Shown here one piece after another: positions 47,461-56,527 of a DNA stretch of 64,000 bases; the stretch's first letter is position 1; each line of letters opens with the position of its first letter. Under the pieces are notes generated by a model. It saw only the letters and a list, made by a program, of their open reading frames with translations. It had not been told where the DNA came from and searched no databases. This stretch comes from Pseudarthrobacter chlorophenolicus (GTDB lineage Bacteria; Actinomycetota; Actinomycetes; Actinomycetales; Micrococcaceae), in assembly GCF_000962805.1 (NCBI RefSeq), contig NZ_JZTW01000004.1, positions 124,001 to 188,000 of the forward strand. Reading direction: 5' to 3'. A program made the translations under genes and the position numbers.

Positions 47461-48486
47461 TCAGGCGACCGGCCGGCCCCCGACAGTCCGGGCGATCACG
47501 TCAGATTTCAGGTGTTCTTCGAGAACATTCCGGACCGAGGTCCATTCGTGCGGTCCGTAGCGGCCGTTGTTGACGTGATGGAGCTCGGCCTCGCCGCTGA
47601 ACATACTGACGAAATACTGCATGCCCTGCCACGCAGGAAAGGCCTCGCCTTGATCTTTGGACAGGCGCCGGCCGACCCTGCTGGCGGCCGCCAGCATCCC
47701 GGTGGTACCGGCCCACTGCAGGGAGTACGGTGTCCCGGTGAGCTCGCTCATGGTGCGGGCGATACTGCGCGCCGTAACCCGGTCGCCGGCAATCTCGACG
47801 ACGCGGGGCGCGTCCTCGTCAAGGGCCACAAGGGCGACGATGCGTGCGACGTCGTCCTTGGTGGTGAAGTCGAGAATCTGATCCGGCGAGGACCAGAACA
47901 GGACCCGGCGGCGCCCGAACAGGATCATGGGTGCCTGCCCGGTGAGCATGTCGGCGAACGCCCCGTTCAGCACTGAAGTCACGCGGATGGGCGCAGCGTC
48001 GAGTTCGGCGGCCAGCTCGCGACGCAGCTCAAAATTGCGGTTGCTGCCCGGGGTGATCCGGCGATAATCCGCAGAGTAATCCGAAGGGATAAAGCGGGCT
48101 GCCCCTGCTTCGACGGCGGCCGCCAGGAGCGCCCGCTGCGCGTCGATGATGACCGGACGTGCTCCGCTAACGGCAGAGATAACTGTTTCGACGCCGGCCA
48201 GGGCCTGGGCGAGGCCGGCCCGGTCCGTGTAGGCGACCTCGTGGATCTCCACCCGGTCATTCGCGCCGTAGATGGCGCGTGCGTGCCCGCTTCCAGGCCG
48301 TGTCAAAATCCGGATCCGGCTGCCGCCGAGGAGGAGTTCGCTGACAATGCGCTGGCCAAGGTCTCCCGTGGCTCCGGCGACGAGAACGGTGATGTTTCTG
48401 ATGATCTGCTCTTCTCGGTAGGGGATGGGCGGTGGGACGCAGGTTGGAGGGTCCGGATTACCGGATGTGGCGGGCACAACATCCAT
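47461..48486 (-). CDS. NmrA-like NAD(P)-binding family protein
   Basis: Protein with the Rossmann motif VLVAGATGDLGQRIVSELLL and VEIHEVAYTDRAGLAQALAG, AVSGARPVIIDAQRALLAAA, ARFIPSDYSADYRRITPG, features of the NmrA/isoflavone-reductase-like atypical SDR group. The catalytic Tyr-x3-Lys of classical SDRs is not evident. The ATG at 48486 gives a 28-residue Pro-rich extension that overlaps the divergent HNH gene; homologous sequence starts only near 48405, where ATC codons follow a GAGAAGAG site, so the true start is uncertain. Confidence 0.8.
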   Translation of the reverse strand: MDVVPATSGNPDPPTCVPPPIPYREEQIIRNITVLVAGATGDLGQRIVSELLLGGSRIRILTRPGSGHARAIYGANDRVEIHEVAYTDRAGLAQALAGVETVISAVSGARPVIIDAQRALLAAAVEAGAARFIPSDYSADYRRITPGSNRNFELRRELAAELDAAPIRVTSVLNGAFADMLTGQAPMILFGRRRVLFWSSPDQILDFTTKDDVARIVALVALDEDAPRVVEIAGDRVTARSIARTMSELTGTPYSLQWAGTTGMLAAASRVGRRLSKDQGEAFPAWQGMQYFVSMFSGEAELHHVNNGRYGPHEWTSVRNVLEEHLKSDVIARTVGGRPVA

Positions 48487-49273
48487 TCTTACCGCTTACC
48501 GGCGACGGCCGACGCTAGCGTGGAACATCTCCCAGCAACGCAGAAGGGCCGTTCACATCATTCGTTCCATCGCCCCGGCAATAACTGTTGCCGCCACCCT
48601 TCTTCTGGTTGGTCCACTTGCAGGCTGTGACGTTGCCGCCCGTGCCCTGGACGGCATCGGCTCCGCTCCAACCAACACTGCGGCCTACCCGGCTGACGGT
48701 GACTCTGCCCGTGAAGCAGCACAGGCTCTCGTTCAACTGGAGGGCATCCCGGTCAAGGGCCGCGCCCCGAAGACCGGCTACGCCCGTGACGAGTTTGGGC
48801 CCGCCTGGGCCGACACAGACCACAATGGCTGCGATACCCGCAATGACATCCTCGCCCGTGACCTTACCGGTGAAACGTTCAAAGCGGGCACCAACAACTG
48901 CGTTGTGATGACCGGCACTTTGGCGGACAGGTATACCGGCACTTCGATCAGCTTCGTCCGGGGCCAAGCAACCAGTTCGGCCGTTCAGATCGACCACATC
49001 GTTCCACTCAGCGACGCCTGGCAAAAGGGCGCCCAGCAGCTGAGTGGAGATCAGCGCAGGGAGCTCGCCAACGACCCGCTGAACCTCATGGCAGCCGACG
49101 GCCCCACCAACAGCGCCAAAGGCGACAAAGACGCCGCAACATGGCTGCCACCTAACAAGGCTTTCCGGTGCGGGTACGTCGCGCGACAAACAGCTGTGAA
49201 GGCCAAATACAACCTCTGGGTCACCAAGGCCGAGCATGATGCAATTGCAGGCATCCTGCAAGACTGCCGGTAG
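48425..49273 (+). CDS. secreted HNH endonuclease-family lipoprotein (DUF1524 type)
   Basis: The well-supported part begins near 48557: IIRSIAPAITVAATLLLVGP with lipobox LAGC, then GRAPKTGYARDEFGPAWADT, the nuclease signature SSAVQIDHIVPLSDAWQKGA, NDPLNLMAADGPTNSAKGDK and a closing Cys pair. Such extracellular HNH proteins degrade DNA for nutrient use. The only ATG (48425) or GTG (48467) in frame would add 30-45 residues before the signal peptide, which is unlikely. An ATC/ATT codon at 48557/48560 after AGAAGGG is a candidate start. Confidence 0.85.
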   Translation: MGGGTQVGGSGLPDVAGTTSILTAYRRRPTLAWNISQQRRRAVHIIRSIAPAITVAATLLLVGPLAGCDVAARALDGIGSAPTNTAAYPADGDSAREAAQALVQLEGIPVKGRAPKTGYARDEFGPAWADTDHNGCDTRNDILARDLTGETFKAGTNNCVVMTGTLADRYTGTSISFVRGQATSSAVQIDHIVPLSDAWQKGAQQLSGDQRRELANDPLNLMAADGPTNSAKGDKDAATWLPPNKAFRCGYVARQTAVKAKYNLWVTKAEHDAIAGILQDCR

Positions 49274-49320
49274 CCACGTTTATTGAATTGGCTATGCGCC
49301 ACATCCGGGAGAAACGCAGC

Positions 49321-49355
49321 AGGGAGCGGCCGCCTATATTTGACGGCCGCTCCCT
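49321..49355. terminator. bidirectional terminator between HNH and catalase genes
   Basis: A 12-bp perfect stem, AGGGAGCGGCCG (49321-49332) with CGGCCGCTCCCT (49344-49355), loop of 11 nt, followed by TT. It serves both convergent genes. Confidence 0.88.
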
Positions 49356-49373
49356 TTGATGGCTGCGTTTTGC

Positions 49374-51590
49374 TTAGCCGGTGGTGGCCGGGAAACGGTC
49401 CCAGACCCGGTGGGCTGCCAGGAGTCCGGCCAGTTCGGTGACCAAGGCTTCGGCGTCCCCGCCGGCGACAATTCCCGGGGCGTCCTCCGGGATGCCGGCG
49501 GCGGTCAAAGCCGCCGAGCCGCCGCCGAGGGACGCGATGGCCTTGGCGTGCCGGAACGCTTCGGTCAGCAGCAGAGTGGCCCGCGGATCTACCGGGCCGC
49601 CAGGTGCGCCGGCCTTCGCATCGAGGCCGGGAGCGGCGTCGGGCCCCGGGGCTGCTGTCGAGGCGACAAGAACGGCGTCGAACTCTGTGGAGCGCGCGGT
49701 GAGGTAGGTCCGCTGAACGGGGACCCCGCCGTCGTCCTCCCGTCCAAGGAATCCGCCGGCCGGCCCGATGACGAGCGGGACGATCCCCTGGGCGTCCAGG
49801 GCCTGGCGTGCCGCGTTCACGGCGGCGAGGTCACTGTCCGCGTCGGCAAGGATCCCTACCACGCGGCCCGCAACGGGCCAGGTCTTGCCGACCTGCGAGA
49901 GCGCAGGGCTGGCCTCGCGTACCGCCACCTGTTCCGTCGCTTCCGGCGCAGGGAGACCGAGGCCCTGTGCCACCGCAGCGCAAAGCCCGGCGTCAATGTT
50001 GGCAAGGGCAGCGAGCTGCCGTTCCCGGATGGATTTCTCATAGCACTTGCCCAGTTCGAATGTGTACGCCTGGATGACATGGTCCTGTTCCACCGGGCTC
50101 AGGCTGCGGAAGAACAGGGCAGCCTGGCTGTAATGGTCATCAAAGGAGGCTGGGTTGCGGCGTTCCTTGATGGCGGCAGCAACTTCCTCGGGCACGTCGA
50201 TGAAGGCACCGACGTCCTCTCCGGCGAGGAACGGGCATCCGCCGTCGAGCGAGTTGGGCCGGTACGGGGCGACTCCGGCGTGGACGGCCTGCTGGTGCAT
50301 CCCGTCGCGAAGCATGTCGTTCACCGGCGACTGGGGACGGTTGATGGGGATTTGGCCGAAATTGGGTCCACCGAGCCGGGAGATCTGGGTGTCCAGGTAC
50401 GAGAAGAGCCGGACCTGCAGCAGGGGGTCGTTCGTCACGTCGATGCCGGGAACCAAATGGCCGGGGTGGAAAGCCACCTGCTCCGTCTCAGCGAAGTAGT
50501 TGGTGGGGTTGGCGTTGAGCGTCATGACGCCGATCGGCTGGACCGGTGCCAGCTCCTCGGGGACGAACTTGGTGGGGTCGAGCAGGTCGATGCCTTCGAA
50601 CATCTGGTCTTCGGTGTCCGGGAAGGTCTGGACGCCAAGTTCCCACTCCGGGTAGGCGCCGGCCTCGATGGCGTCGGCGAGGTCCCGCCTGTGGAAGTCG
50701 GGGTCCATGCCGTTGATGATCTGTGCTTCCTCCCATACCAGCGAATGGACACCCTGCTTGGGCTTCCAGTGGAACTTCACCAGTGTGGTGCGGCCTTCGG
50801 CATTGACGAACCGGAAGGTGTGGACGCCGAACCCTTCCATCGTCCGGTAGGACCGGGGGATGCCTCGGTCTGACATGTTCCACATGGTGTGTGCCTGTGC
50901 CTCGGTGTGCAGGGAAACGAAGTCCCAGAAAGTGTCATGGGCACTTTGGGCCTGGGGGATCTCCCGGTCCGGGTGCGGCTTGGCTGCATGGACAACGTCC
51001 GGGAACTTGATCCCGTCCTGGATGAAGAAGACGGGAATGTTGTTGCCCACCAGGTCGTAGGTGCCTTCGTCCGTGTAGAACTTGGTCGAGAATCCGCGCG
51101 TATCGCGGACGGTGTCGGCAGAACCGCGGGACCCGAGCACTGTGGAAAAGCGGACGAAAACCGGGGTCTCCACGTCCTTGGCCAGGAAACCCGCGCGCGT
51201 AATGGTCGCTGCGGTGCCATAGGAACGGAAGACGCCGTGCGCGCCGGCGCCGCGGGCGTGGACTACACGCTCGGGAATGCGTTCGTGGTCGAAGTGGGTG
51301 ATCTTTTCGCGGAGGTGGTGGTCCTGCAGCAGGATGGGGCCGCGGGAGCCTGCCTTGAGCGAGTGATCGGTATCGCGGAGGCGAAGGCCTTGGGCGGTGG
51401 TCAGGTACTGGCCTGACTGGGCACGGGCCGTTTCGGGCGCCCCGGTGGGGCTTCCCGTGGGTGAAACCGCCTCGGGCCCGCGCTGGTCCGGTTTGGGCGG
51501 GAGAGGTTCGCGCGGTGTCGTTGGTTCTTCCAGGCTGGCAGGTTCGCTTGCCGGGACGCCGGGAATGTTGGTGCTTGTTTCGTCGGGCAC
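49374..51590 (-). CDS. katE: large-subunit catalase with C-terminal DJ-1/PfpI-like domain
   Basis: Protein of 738 residues, the long clade 2 (HPII) type. Distal haem His is in [16 protein letters not shown], the Asn in [16 protein letters not shown], and the proximal Tyr in [14 protein letters not shown]. After about residue 560 comes a flavodoxin-like domain ([20 protein letters not shown], then [13 protein letters not shown] and EFDAVLVAS). It decomposes hydrogen peroxide. GTG at 51590 was chosen because AAAGGAGAAAC precedes it and the frame upstream is not protein-like. Confidence 0.95.
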   Translation of the reverse strand: MPDETSTNIPGVPASEPASLEEPTTPREPLPPKPDQRGPEAVSPTGSPTGAPETARAQSGQYLTTAQGLRLRDTDHSLKAGSRGPILLQDHHLREKITHFDHERIPERVVHARGAGAHGVFRSYGTAATITRAGFLAKDVETPVFVRFSTVLGSRGSADTVRDTRGFSTKFYTDEGTYDLVGNNIPVFFIQDGIKFPDVVHAAKPHPDREIPQAQSAHDTFWDFVSLHTEAQAHTMWNMSDRGIPRSYRTMEGFGVHTFRFVNAEGRTTLVKFHWKPKQGVHSLVWEEAQIINGMDPDFHRRDLADAIEAGAYPEWELGVQTFPDTEDQMFEGIDLLDPTKFVPEELAPVQPIGVMTLNANPTNYFAETEQVAFHPGHLVPGIDVTNDPLLQVRLFSYLDTQISRLGGPNFGQIPINRPQSPVNDMLRDGMHQQAVHAGVAPYRPNSLDGGCPFLAGEDVGAFIDVPEEVAAAIKERRNPASFDDHYSQAALFFRSLSPVEQDHVIQAYTFELGKCYEKSIRERQLAALANIDAGLCAAVAQGLGLPAPEATEQVAVREASPALSQVGKTWPVAGRVVGILADADSDLAAVNAARQALDAQGIVPLVIGPAGGFLGREDDGGVPVQRTYLTARSTEFDAVLVASTAAPGPDAAPGLDAKAGAPGGPVDPRATLLLTEAFRHAKAIASLGGGSAALTAAGIPEDAPGIVAGGDAEALVTELAGLLAAHRVWDRFPATTG

Positions 51591-51923
51591 GGTGTTTCTC
51601 CTTTGGTGGGCAAAAACCTGGCGGTCCTCCGCCGAGAACGGGATACTAAGTGTACTTACTACCCTAAATGCACGTCGTGCCTCACCACAACTGCCGGGGA
51701 TGCGATCTCTTCGCTGATGCGGAGTGCGGACAGCGGTCGGCTCCACCGCCGAGGGGCCGCCTATCAGGTGGGATGTCTCCGTGGCCGCCATACCAATATC
51801 GCCATCAGGACGTATTCGCCGCGGACCATCATTCCCCTCGGCTTGGTCCTCATTATCAAAAGACTTCGGAAGAACCGCGGGCAGCGAATTGTCTAGCCTT
51901 CGCGGAGTGACTGCAGGTGCCGG
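51591..51923. other. catalase upstream region
   Basis: The 333 bp between katE and the AAA gene hold no credible gene. The katE promoter should lie here: on the minus strand TAGGGTAGTAAGTACACTTAG (near 51640-51665) is an AT-rich patch with promoter-like hexamers, but I cannot choose a sigma class. Confidence 0.4.
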
Positions 51924-52967
51924 TCAGGCCAGCAGCCAGCGCCACCAGCGTGGCCGCTCAGGTTCCACGCGGGGGTCCGGTTCGACCTCTGGCTCTTCGC
52001 CCAGGGCCAGTGCGGCCTGGACGAGGTCGTCCGCGGTGAGTGTCATGACGGCCTCACGGTCCAGTGCGTCGAGGCTTTGTCCTTCGTCGAGGGAGAGGCG
52101 CAGGGCCTGGCGGTTCAGCGCCTGCTCGAACAGCGTACGGGCAAACCGGGCGTTGCCGGAGTCTTCGCTCGCGTGCAGTCCGGTAAAGATGCGCCGCAGC
52201 ATCTCCTCCGCGTCCGGCTCCAGGATGTACTCGTGCTGGGCCAGCATCTGGTGGAAGATCGTCTGCAGCGCATCCACTGAGTAGTCGGGGAACGTGATTT
52301 CGCGGGCGAACCGGGAGCGCAGTCCGGGGTTCGAGAGCAGGAAAGACTCCATCAGCCTGGGATACCCGGCTACGATCACCACCAGGCGGTGGCGGTGGTC
52401 CTCCATCCGCTTGAGCAGGATTTCGATGGCTTCAGGGCCGAAATCCATCCGCCCGTCCTCAGGTGCCAGCGCGTACGCCTCGTCGATGAAGAGGACGCCA
52501 TCGAGCGCCCGCCGGATCACCCGGTCCGTCTTGATGGCGGTCTGGCCGACATACTGCCCGATCAGGCCCGACCGGTCCACCTCGACCAAGTGGCCTTTCT
52601 GCAGAAGCCCGACGGCCCGGTACATCTCGGCCAGGAGCCGTGCCACTGTGGTTTTGCCCGTGCCCGGATTTCCCAGGAACACCAGATGCTGTGAGGTGGC
52701 CACCTCCGGAAGGCCATGCGCCTTCCGGCGGGCCTGGACCTGGAGCAGTGCCACAAGGGCGCGCACCTGTTCCTTGACGGTCTCCAGTCCCACCAGCGCG
52801 TCGAGCTCGGCCTGCAGTTCGGCCAGCGGACGGGCCGGCCCGGCTTTGGCGCCCATAAGGTCGCCCATGAGGTCGTCGACGCGTTCCGAACCGGGCAGCT
52901 TGAGCTGATCGGTCAGATGGCCGATGGTTTCGCGCAGATCGTCGAGCGGGTTGCGGCTGAGAGCCAT
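51924..52967 (-). CDS. AAA ATPase of the CbbX/CfqX type
   Basis: Protein of 347 residues. N-terminal helical part, then LDALVGLETVKEQVRALVAL, Walker A FLGNPGTGKTTVARLLAE, the pore-region GHLVEVDRSGLIGQYVGQTA, Walker B GVLFIDEAYAL, sensor VVIVAGYPRLM, and Arg finger NPGLRSRFAREITFPDYS. In autotrophs CbbX remodels Rubisco; in actinobacteria related proteins also serve type VII secretion (EccA) and other roles. No ESX genes are seen here, so the client is unknown. TACAGT is 6 nt before the ATG, a leaderless arrangement. Confidence 0.85.
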   Translation of the reverse strand: MALSRNPLDDLRETIGHLTDQLKLPGSERVDDLMGDLMGAKAGPARPLAELQAELDALVGLETVKEQVRALVALLQVQARRKAHGLPEVATSQHLVFLGNPGTGKTTVARLLAEMYRAVGLLQKGHLVEVDRSGLIGQYVGQTAIKTDRVIRRALDGVLFIDEAYALAPEDGRMDFGPEAIEILLKRMEDHRHRLVVIVAGYPRLMESFLLSNPGLRSRFAREITFPDYSVDALQTIFHQMLAQHEYILEPDAEEMLRRIFTGLHASEDSGNARFARTLFEQALNRQALRLSLDEGQSLDALDREAVMTLTADDLVQAALALGEEPEVEPDPRVEPERPRWWRWLLA

Positions 52968-53060
52968 GCATCAACTGTAGACCTCGATTGCCCGCCGGTC
53001 ATTGACGCGATCGACGACGGCGGAGGATCCCTTGAGCGCGACGCGGGCGCAGCGGCAGAA

Positions 53061-54014
53061 TCAGTCCGTTCGCCCGGGTTGGGGGAGTGGGGCGGCTGTT
53101 TCGTCCAGGGTGGGTGATGGTTCGGTTGAGGGTCCGGTGCGCCTGGCGGGTTTCAGTTCGCTGACGAGGGCGCCGGCGACGATGAGTATGGCTCCGGCGA
53201 TGGCGATCGGGGGAAGCCGGTCGCCCGCTGCCCGGCCGATGATCGCAGCCCAAACCGGCTCGCCGGCATAGATGATTGTGGCCCGCGTTGGTGAAACGGA
53301 TTTCTGGGCCCAGTTCATGGTGAGTTGGATGAGGCAGCTTGCCATGCCCAGCGCGACCGCTGCGCCAATCAGTGGCCAGGAGAAGGGCGGCAATCCCTCT
53401 CCGGCGATGGGCATGGTTGCGAAGCCCAGCAGGCCGGCGACAAACAACTGCACCACAGTCACCCGGCCGAGGTTCACTTTGCCGGCAAACCAGCCGATGA
53501 GAATGATCTCCGCTGCGATGGGGAGGGTGCTGACCACGGTCGCGATCTCCCCGGGGCCGAGGGCGAAGCCGGCGTTCCCGGGATCAGCGAGAAGCACGAG
53601 GCCGATGAAGGCAAGTCCCACGCCGATCCACGTCAGAAGCCGTGGCCGCTTTCTGAAAACCAGCCATTGAAGCAGGGGAACCAGGGGAACGTAGAGGGCA
53701 GTGATGAAGGCGGATGTGCTGCTGTTGATCGTTTGAAGGCCAACGGTCTGAAGCCCGTAGCCCAGGAAGATCATCACGCCGATGGCGGAGCCTGCCGCAA
53801 TCTCCTTCGGTGTGATGTCGCGGAGGATGCGGAAGAACACGAGGGCGCTGATAATGCCGGCGGTCAGGAACCTCATGCCGACAAAGAACCACGGTCCGCT
53901 GTGCTGTACGGCGATGTGCACAATGAGGAAGGTCGCGCCCCACACGGCGGTAATCATGACGAGTGCGGCTTCTTGCGGGGAGAACGGGCGCCGCAGTGAA
54001 CGGGTGTGCAACAT
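53061..54014 (-). CDS. DMT (EamA) family transporter
   Basis: Protein of 317 residues with ten membrane segments in two EamA repeats: ALVMITAVWGATFLIVHIAV opens the first, and the second contains WAQKSVSPTRATIIYAGEPV near its end. The C-terminal tail is Pro/Thr rich. It probably exports a metabolite such as an amino acid. I chose ATG 54014 because TACAGT lies 7 nt upstream; ATG 54047 would run into the divergent regulator. The XRE-cupin regulator starts only 22 bp away on the other strand and likely controls it. Confidence 0.88.
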   Translation of the reverse strand: MLHTRSLRRPFSPQEAALVMITAVWGATFLIVHIAVQHSGPWFFVGMRFLTAGIISALVFFRILRDITPKEIAAGSAIGVMIFLGYGLQTVGLQTINSSTSAFITALYVPLVPLLQWLVFRKRPRLLTWIGVGLAFIGLVLLADPGNAGFALGPGEIATVVSTLPIAAEIILIGWFAGKVNLGRVTVVQLFVAGLLGFATMPIAGEGLPPFSWPLIGAAVALGMASCLIQLTMNWAQKSVSPTRATIIYAGEPVWAAIIGRAAGDRLPPIAIAGAILIVAGALVSELKPARRTGPSTEPSPTLDETAAPLPQPGRTD

Positions 54015-54044
54015 AATGCTCACTGTATGGTGCAGAATGGTGCA
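54012..54044. promoter_or_regulatory. divergent promoter/operator between exporter and XRE regulator
   Basis: Two direct copies of ATGGTGCA (54027-54034 and 54037-54044) are 10 bp apart, one helical turn, overlapping the regulator's own start. TATGGT (54026-54031) lies 5 nt before its ATG and, on the other strand, TACAGT lies 7 nt before the exporter's ATG. Binding here would block both genes. Confidence 0.5.
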
Positions 54045-54600
54045 CATGCAACATGAGGAAATGCCTGGGGTCCTGGCGCACGTCGGTGAAAATGTTCGGC
54101 GCTACCGGACGGTGGCTCAACTAAGCCAGGTTGCACTGGCCGACCGCGCCGGCATCAGTCGTCGGACTGTCGTGAAGCTTGAGGCAGGTGAGGCAAACAT
54201 CAGCCTGACAGGTCTCGACCACCTCGCAGACGCACTGGGGGTTACCTTCGTGGACCTCGTTGCTGCACCCGCAGCACCCCACGCAGATATCAGCGAAGTT
54301 GCGTGGCGGGGAGATCAGGCAGGCAGCGTCGCAGTTCTTCTGGCATCGGTTCCGGCGGCCAAGGAGGCACAGTTGTGGGCGTGGACACTCGAACCGGGCG
54401 ATCGTTACGACGCAGAGCCCGATCCGGTGGGTTGGTCTGAAATGCTCTTCGTCTCCGAGGGATCCATTCGTGTCGAGCAGCAAGACGGCAGTACCGATCT
54501 CCACGCCGGGGACCACCTCGTTTTCCCAACGTCCCAGCAGTACGCCTACGCCAACGTCGCTGACACCCGCGCACGCTTCGCGCGCATTGTGGTCAGCTGA
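54037..54600 (+). CDS. XRE family regulator with cupin domain
   Basis: Protein of 187 residues. Helix-turn-helix at about residues 12-70: VGENVRRYRTVAQLSQVALA, then ISRRTVVKLEAGEANISLTG. A cupin sensor domain follows: LWAWTLEPGDRYDAEPDPVG, MLFVSEGSIRVEQQDG, HAGDHLVFPTSQQYAYAN. This architecture is typical for regulators sitting next to amino-acid exporters. The cupin would sense a small molecule exported by the DMT protein (inference). ATG 54046 is an alternative start. Confidence 0.9.
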   Translation: MVHMQHEEMPGVLAHVGENVRRYRTVAQLSQVALADRAGISRRTVVKLEAGEANISLTGLDHLADALGVTFVDLVAAPAAPHADISEVAWRGDQAGSVAVLLASVPAAKEAQLWAWTLEPGDRYDAEPDPVGWSEMLFVSEGSIRVEQQDGSTDLHAGDHLVFPTSQQYAYANVADTRARFARIVVS

Positions 54601-54689
54601 CATGGTTCCCCCGTCAGTGGGCTGACCGCTGGCGATGAAGATGCCCCGGTGGGATAATTTTGGTCATCCCTCGGACAGGAGGGGCCATC

Positions 54690-56303
54690 ATGGCCGGCCC
54701 TGGTGCTCTTCGATCCGGCCGCCGCTCCCGGGCATCGCAGCCCCGGCTCCTGGCGGTCTTGCTGGTGCTTGCGCTCGGCGTGCTGTTCGCCCCGCCCGCC
54801 CGAGCCGTCGACTACGGGCACGACGTCTCGTGGCCGCAGTGCCCCGGCGGACTGCCGATGCCGCCCGAGACCACCGAGTTCCTGGTGGTGGGGCTGACGC
54901 GCGGGCTCGCCTTCACCGAAAACCCCTGCCTGCAGCAGCAGTACCAGTGGGTGCTGGACCGTGGCATCCGCGCCCAGGCCTACGCCATGGCCACCTTCCC
55001 CACCACCGCCCAGTACGACACTTACGGCGGCGCCGGCCCCTACCCTGGAACCAACCGGCCGGACCGGCTCCGCAACGTGGGATACGCCGAAGGCCGGGCA
55101 GCCCTTGCCTCCCTCAACACCGTGGGCTGGCGGCCGGAGCGGATCTGGGTGGACGTCGAACCCCGCCCGGCACAGCCCTGGCCCGGCTCCACGGCCGCTG
55201 AACGGCAGGACAACCGGTACGTCATCACCGGGCTCCTGGCCGCCCTGGCGAACGCCGGATTCCCGGCCGGTTTCTACTCCTATGCGAGCGCCTGGGATGC
55301 CATCACCGGATCGTGGCAGCTCCCCGGCATCCCGGTCTGGTCACCGGCCGGCCGCCTCGACTTCGCCAATGAGGCCTCCGATCTCTGCGTGAATCCGAGT
55401 TTCTCCGGCGGTACCGTCCACCTCACCCAATGGACCGACGGCACCTACGACTACGACATGACCTGCACCGGCGTCTACCAGGCCCACGTCGCAGGAATCG
55501 GCTGGCAGCCCAGCGTCTCCGACGGCGCCACCGCAGGCACCATCGGCCAGGCACGCCAGCTGGAAGCACTGCGCCTGTCCGCAGCGGGAGACCGCCTCTC
55601 CGGCGACGTCCTCTGGCGCGGTCACGTGCAGAACGTCGGCTGGCAGGAATGGACGACGGCGGCATCCGCCATCGGGACGACAGGCCGCGGCCTGCGGTTG
55701 GAAGCTTTCCAGTTGCGGCTCACGGGCGACCTCGCCTCGCAGTACAGCATCCGGTACCGCGCCCACGTGCAGAATGTGGGCTGGCAGCCCTTCGCCGTCG
55801 ACGGAGCCACGGCCGGCACGGTCGGTCAGGGCCTGCGGATGGAGGCCGTCACCATCGAACTGGTTCCCCGGATCCCGCCGCCCTTCACCGCCCAGTACAC
55901 TGCCCACGTCCAGAACCTCGGCTGGACGCCCACCGTTGCGGACGGCACCGTGGCAGGCACCACGGGACAGGCCCTCCGGGTTGAGGCCTTGCGCCTCAAC
56001 GTCGCCAGCACGGCCTACGCCGGTGACATCCAGTGGCGCGGGCATGTGGAGAACGTGGGCTGGCAGCCGTGGACCTCCTCGGCCAACCCCATCGGCAGCA
56101 CCGGGATGGGGCTCCGCCTGGAAGCTTTCGAAATCCGGCTGACCGGTGAAATGGCGGACCACTACAGCATCTACTACCGCGCCCACGTCCAGGACGTGGG
56201 CTGGCAGCCCTGGATGGCTGACGGCGGCACCGCCGGCACGATGGGCCTGGGTAGACGGATTGAGGCTGTGCAGATTCTTCTCGCACCTCGAACCAGCATT
56301 TAG
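54690..56303 (+). CDS. secreted GH25-like protein with six ChW repeats
   Basis: Protein of 537 residues with a strong AGGAGGGG site and Sec signal peptide (QPRLLAVLLVLALGVLFAPP, cleaved near ARA-VD). Residues about 40-255 form a glycosidase-like barrel: YGHDVSWPQCPGGLPMP, FLVVGLTRGLAFTENPC, RIWVDVEPRPAQPWPGS, GFPAGFYSYASAWDAITGSW and LTQWTDGTYDYDM. The rest is six repeats of 46-47 residues with the clostridial hydrophobic Trp (ChW) pattern HV.n.GWQp..........G..g.g.rlEA. ChW modules are thought to mediate surface or carbohydrate binding. Likely acts on or sticks to the cell wall. Confidence 0.85.
   Translation: MAGPGALRSGRRSRASQPRLLAVLLVLALGVLFAPPARAVDYGHDVSWPQCPGGLPMPPETTEFLVVGLTRGLAFTENPCLQQQYQWVLDRGIRAQAYAMATFPTTAQYDTYGGAGPYPGTNRPDRLRNVGYAEGRAALASLNTVGWRPERIWVDVEPRPAQPWPGSTAAERQDNRYVITGLLAALANAGFPAGFYSYASAWDAITGSWQLPGIPVWSPAGRLDFANEASDLCVNPSFSGGTVHLTQWTDGTYDYDMTCTGVYQAHVAGIGWQPSVSDGATAGTIGQARQLEALRLSAAGDRLSGDVLWRGHVQNVGWQEWTTAASAIGTTGRGLRLEAFQLRLTGDLASQYSIRYRAHVQNVGWQPFAVDGATAGTVGQGLRMEAVTIELVPRIPPPFTAQYTAHVQNLGWTPTVADGTVAGTTGQALRVEALRLNVASTAYAGDIQWRGHVENVGWQPWTSSANPIGSTGMGLRLEAFEIRLTGEMADHYSIYYRAHVQDVGWQPWMADGGTAGTMGLGRRIEAVQILLAPRTSI
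55476..56303 (+). repeat. six ChW repeats organised as two 420-bp copies of a three-repeat block
   Basis: Repeats start at 55476, 55614, 55755, 55896, 56034 and 56175. The first three and last three are offset by exactly 420 bp each, and repeats alternate types (Y-W-Y, Y-W-Y by first residue). Repeat 2 resembles 5 (WRGHV.NVGWQ.W) and 3 resembles 6 (YSI.YRAHVQ.VGWQP) more than their neighbours. Confidence 0.9.
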
Positions 56304-56527
56304 TTCCGCGGCCATGTGCGGACGTGATCAGGAGGCCTGAGGGAGGGTCTGCCATAACCCGTTACAACAAGGCCCTGGCTACGTCTCCCGGAAGCCGGTT
56401 TCATAAGAATCACTCCCTCAAGGGCCGCAACGTCAAGCCCGACCGCACCAGTGCCGCGGTCCCGCTCCAACGCTGGCCGTAACGCCTGGCCCGGTAAGCC
56501 AACCCCGACAAGATGAGAAAACACCCT

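Noticed and set aside
49356-50873. Plus-strand frame of 505 codons opposite the catalase gene
   Set aside because: Antisense shadow of katE; no recognisable domain.
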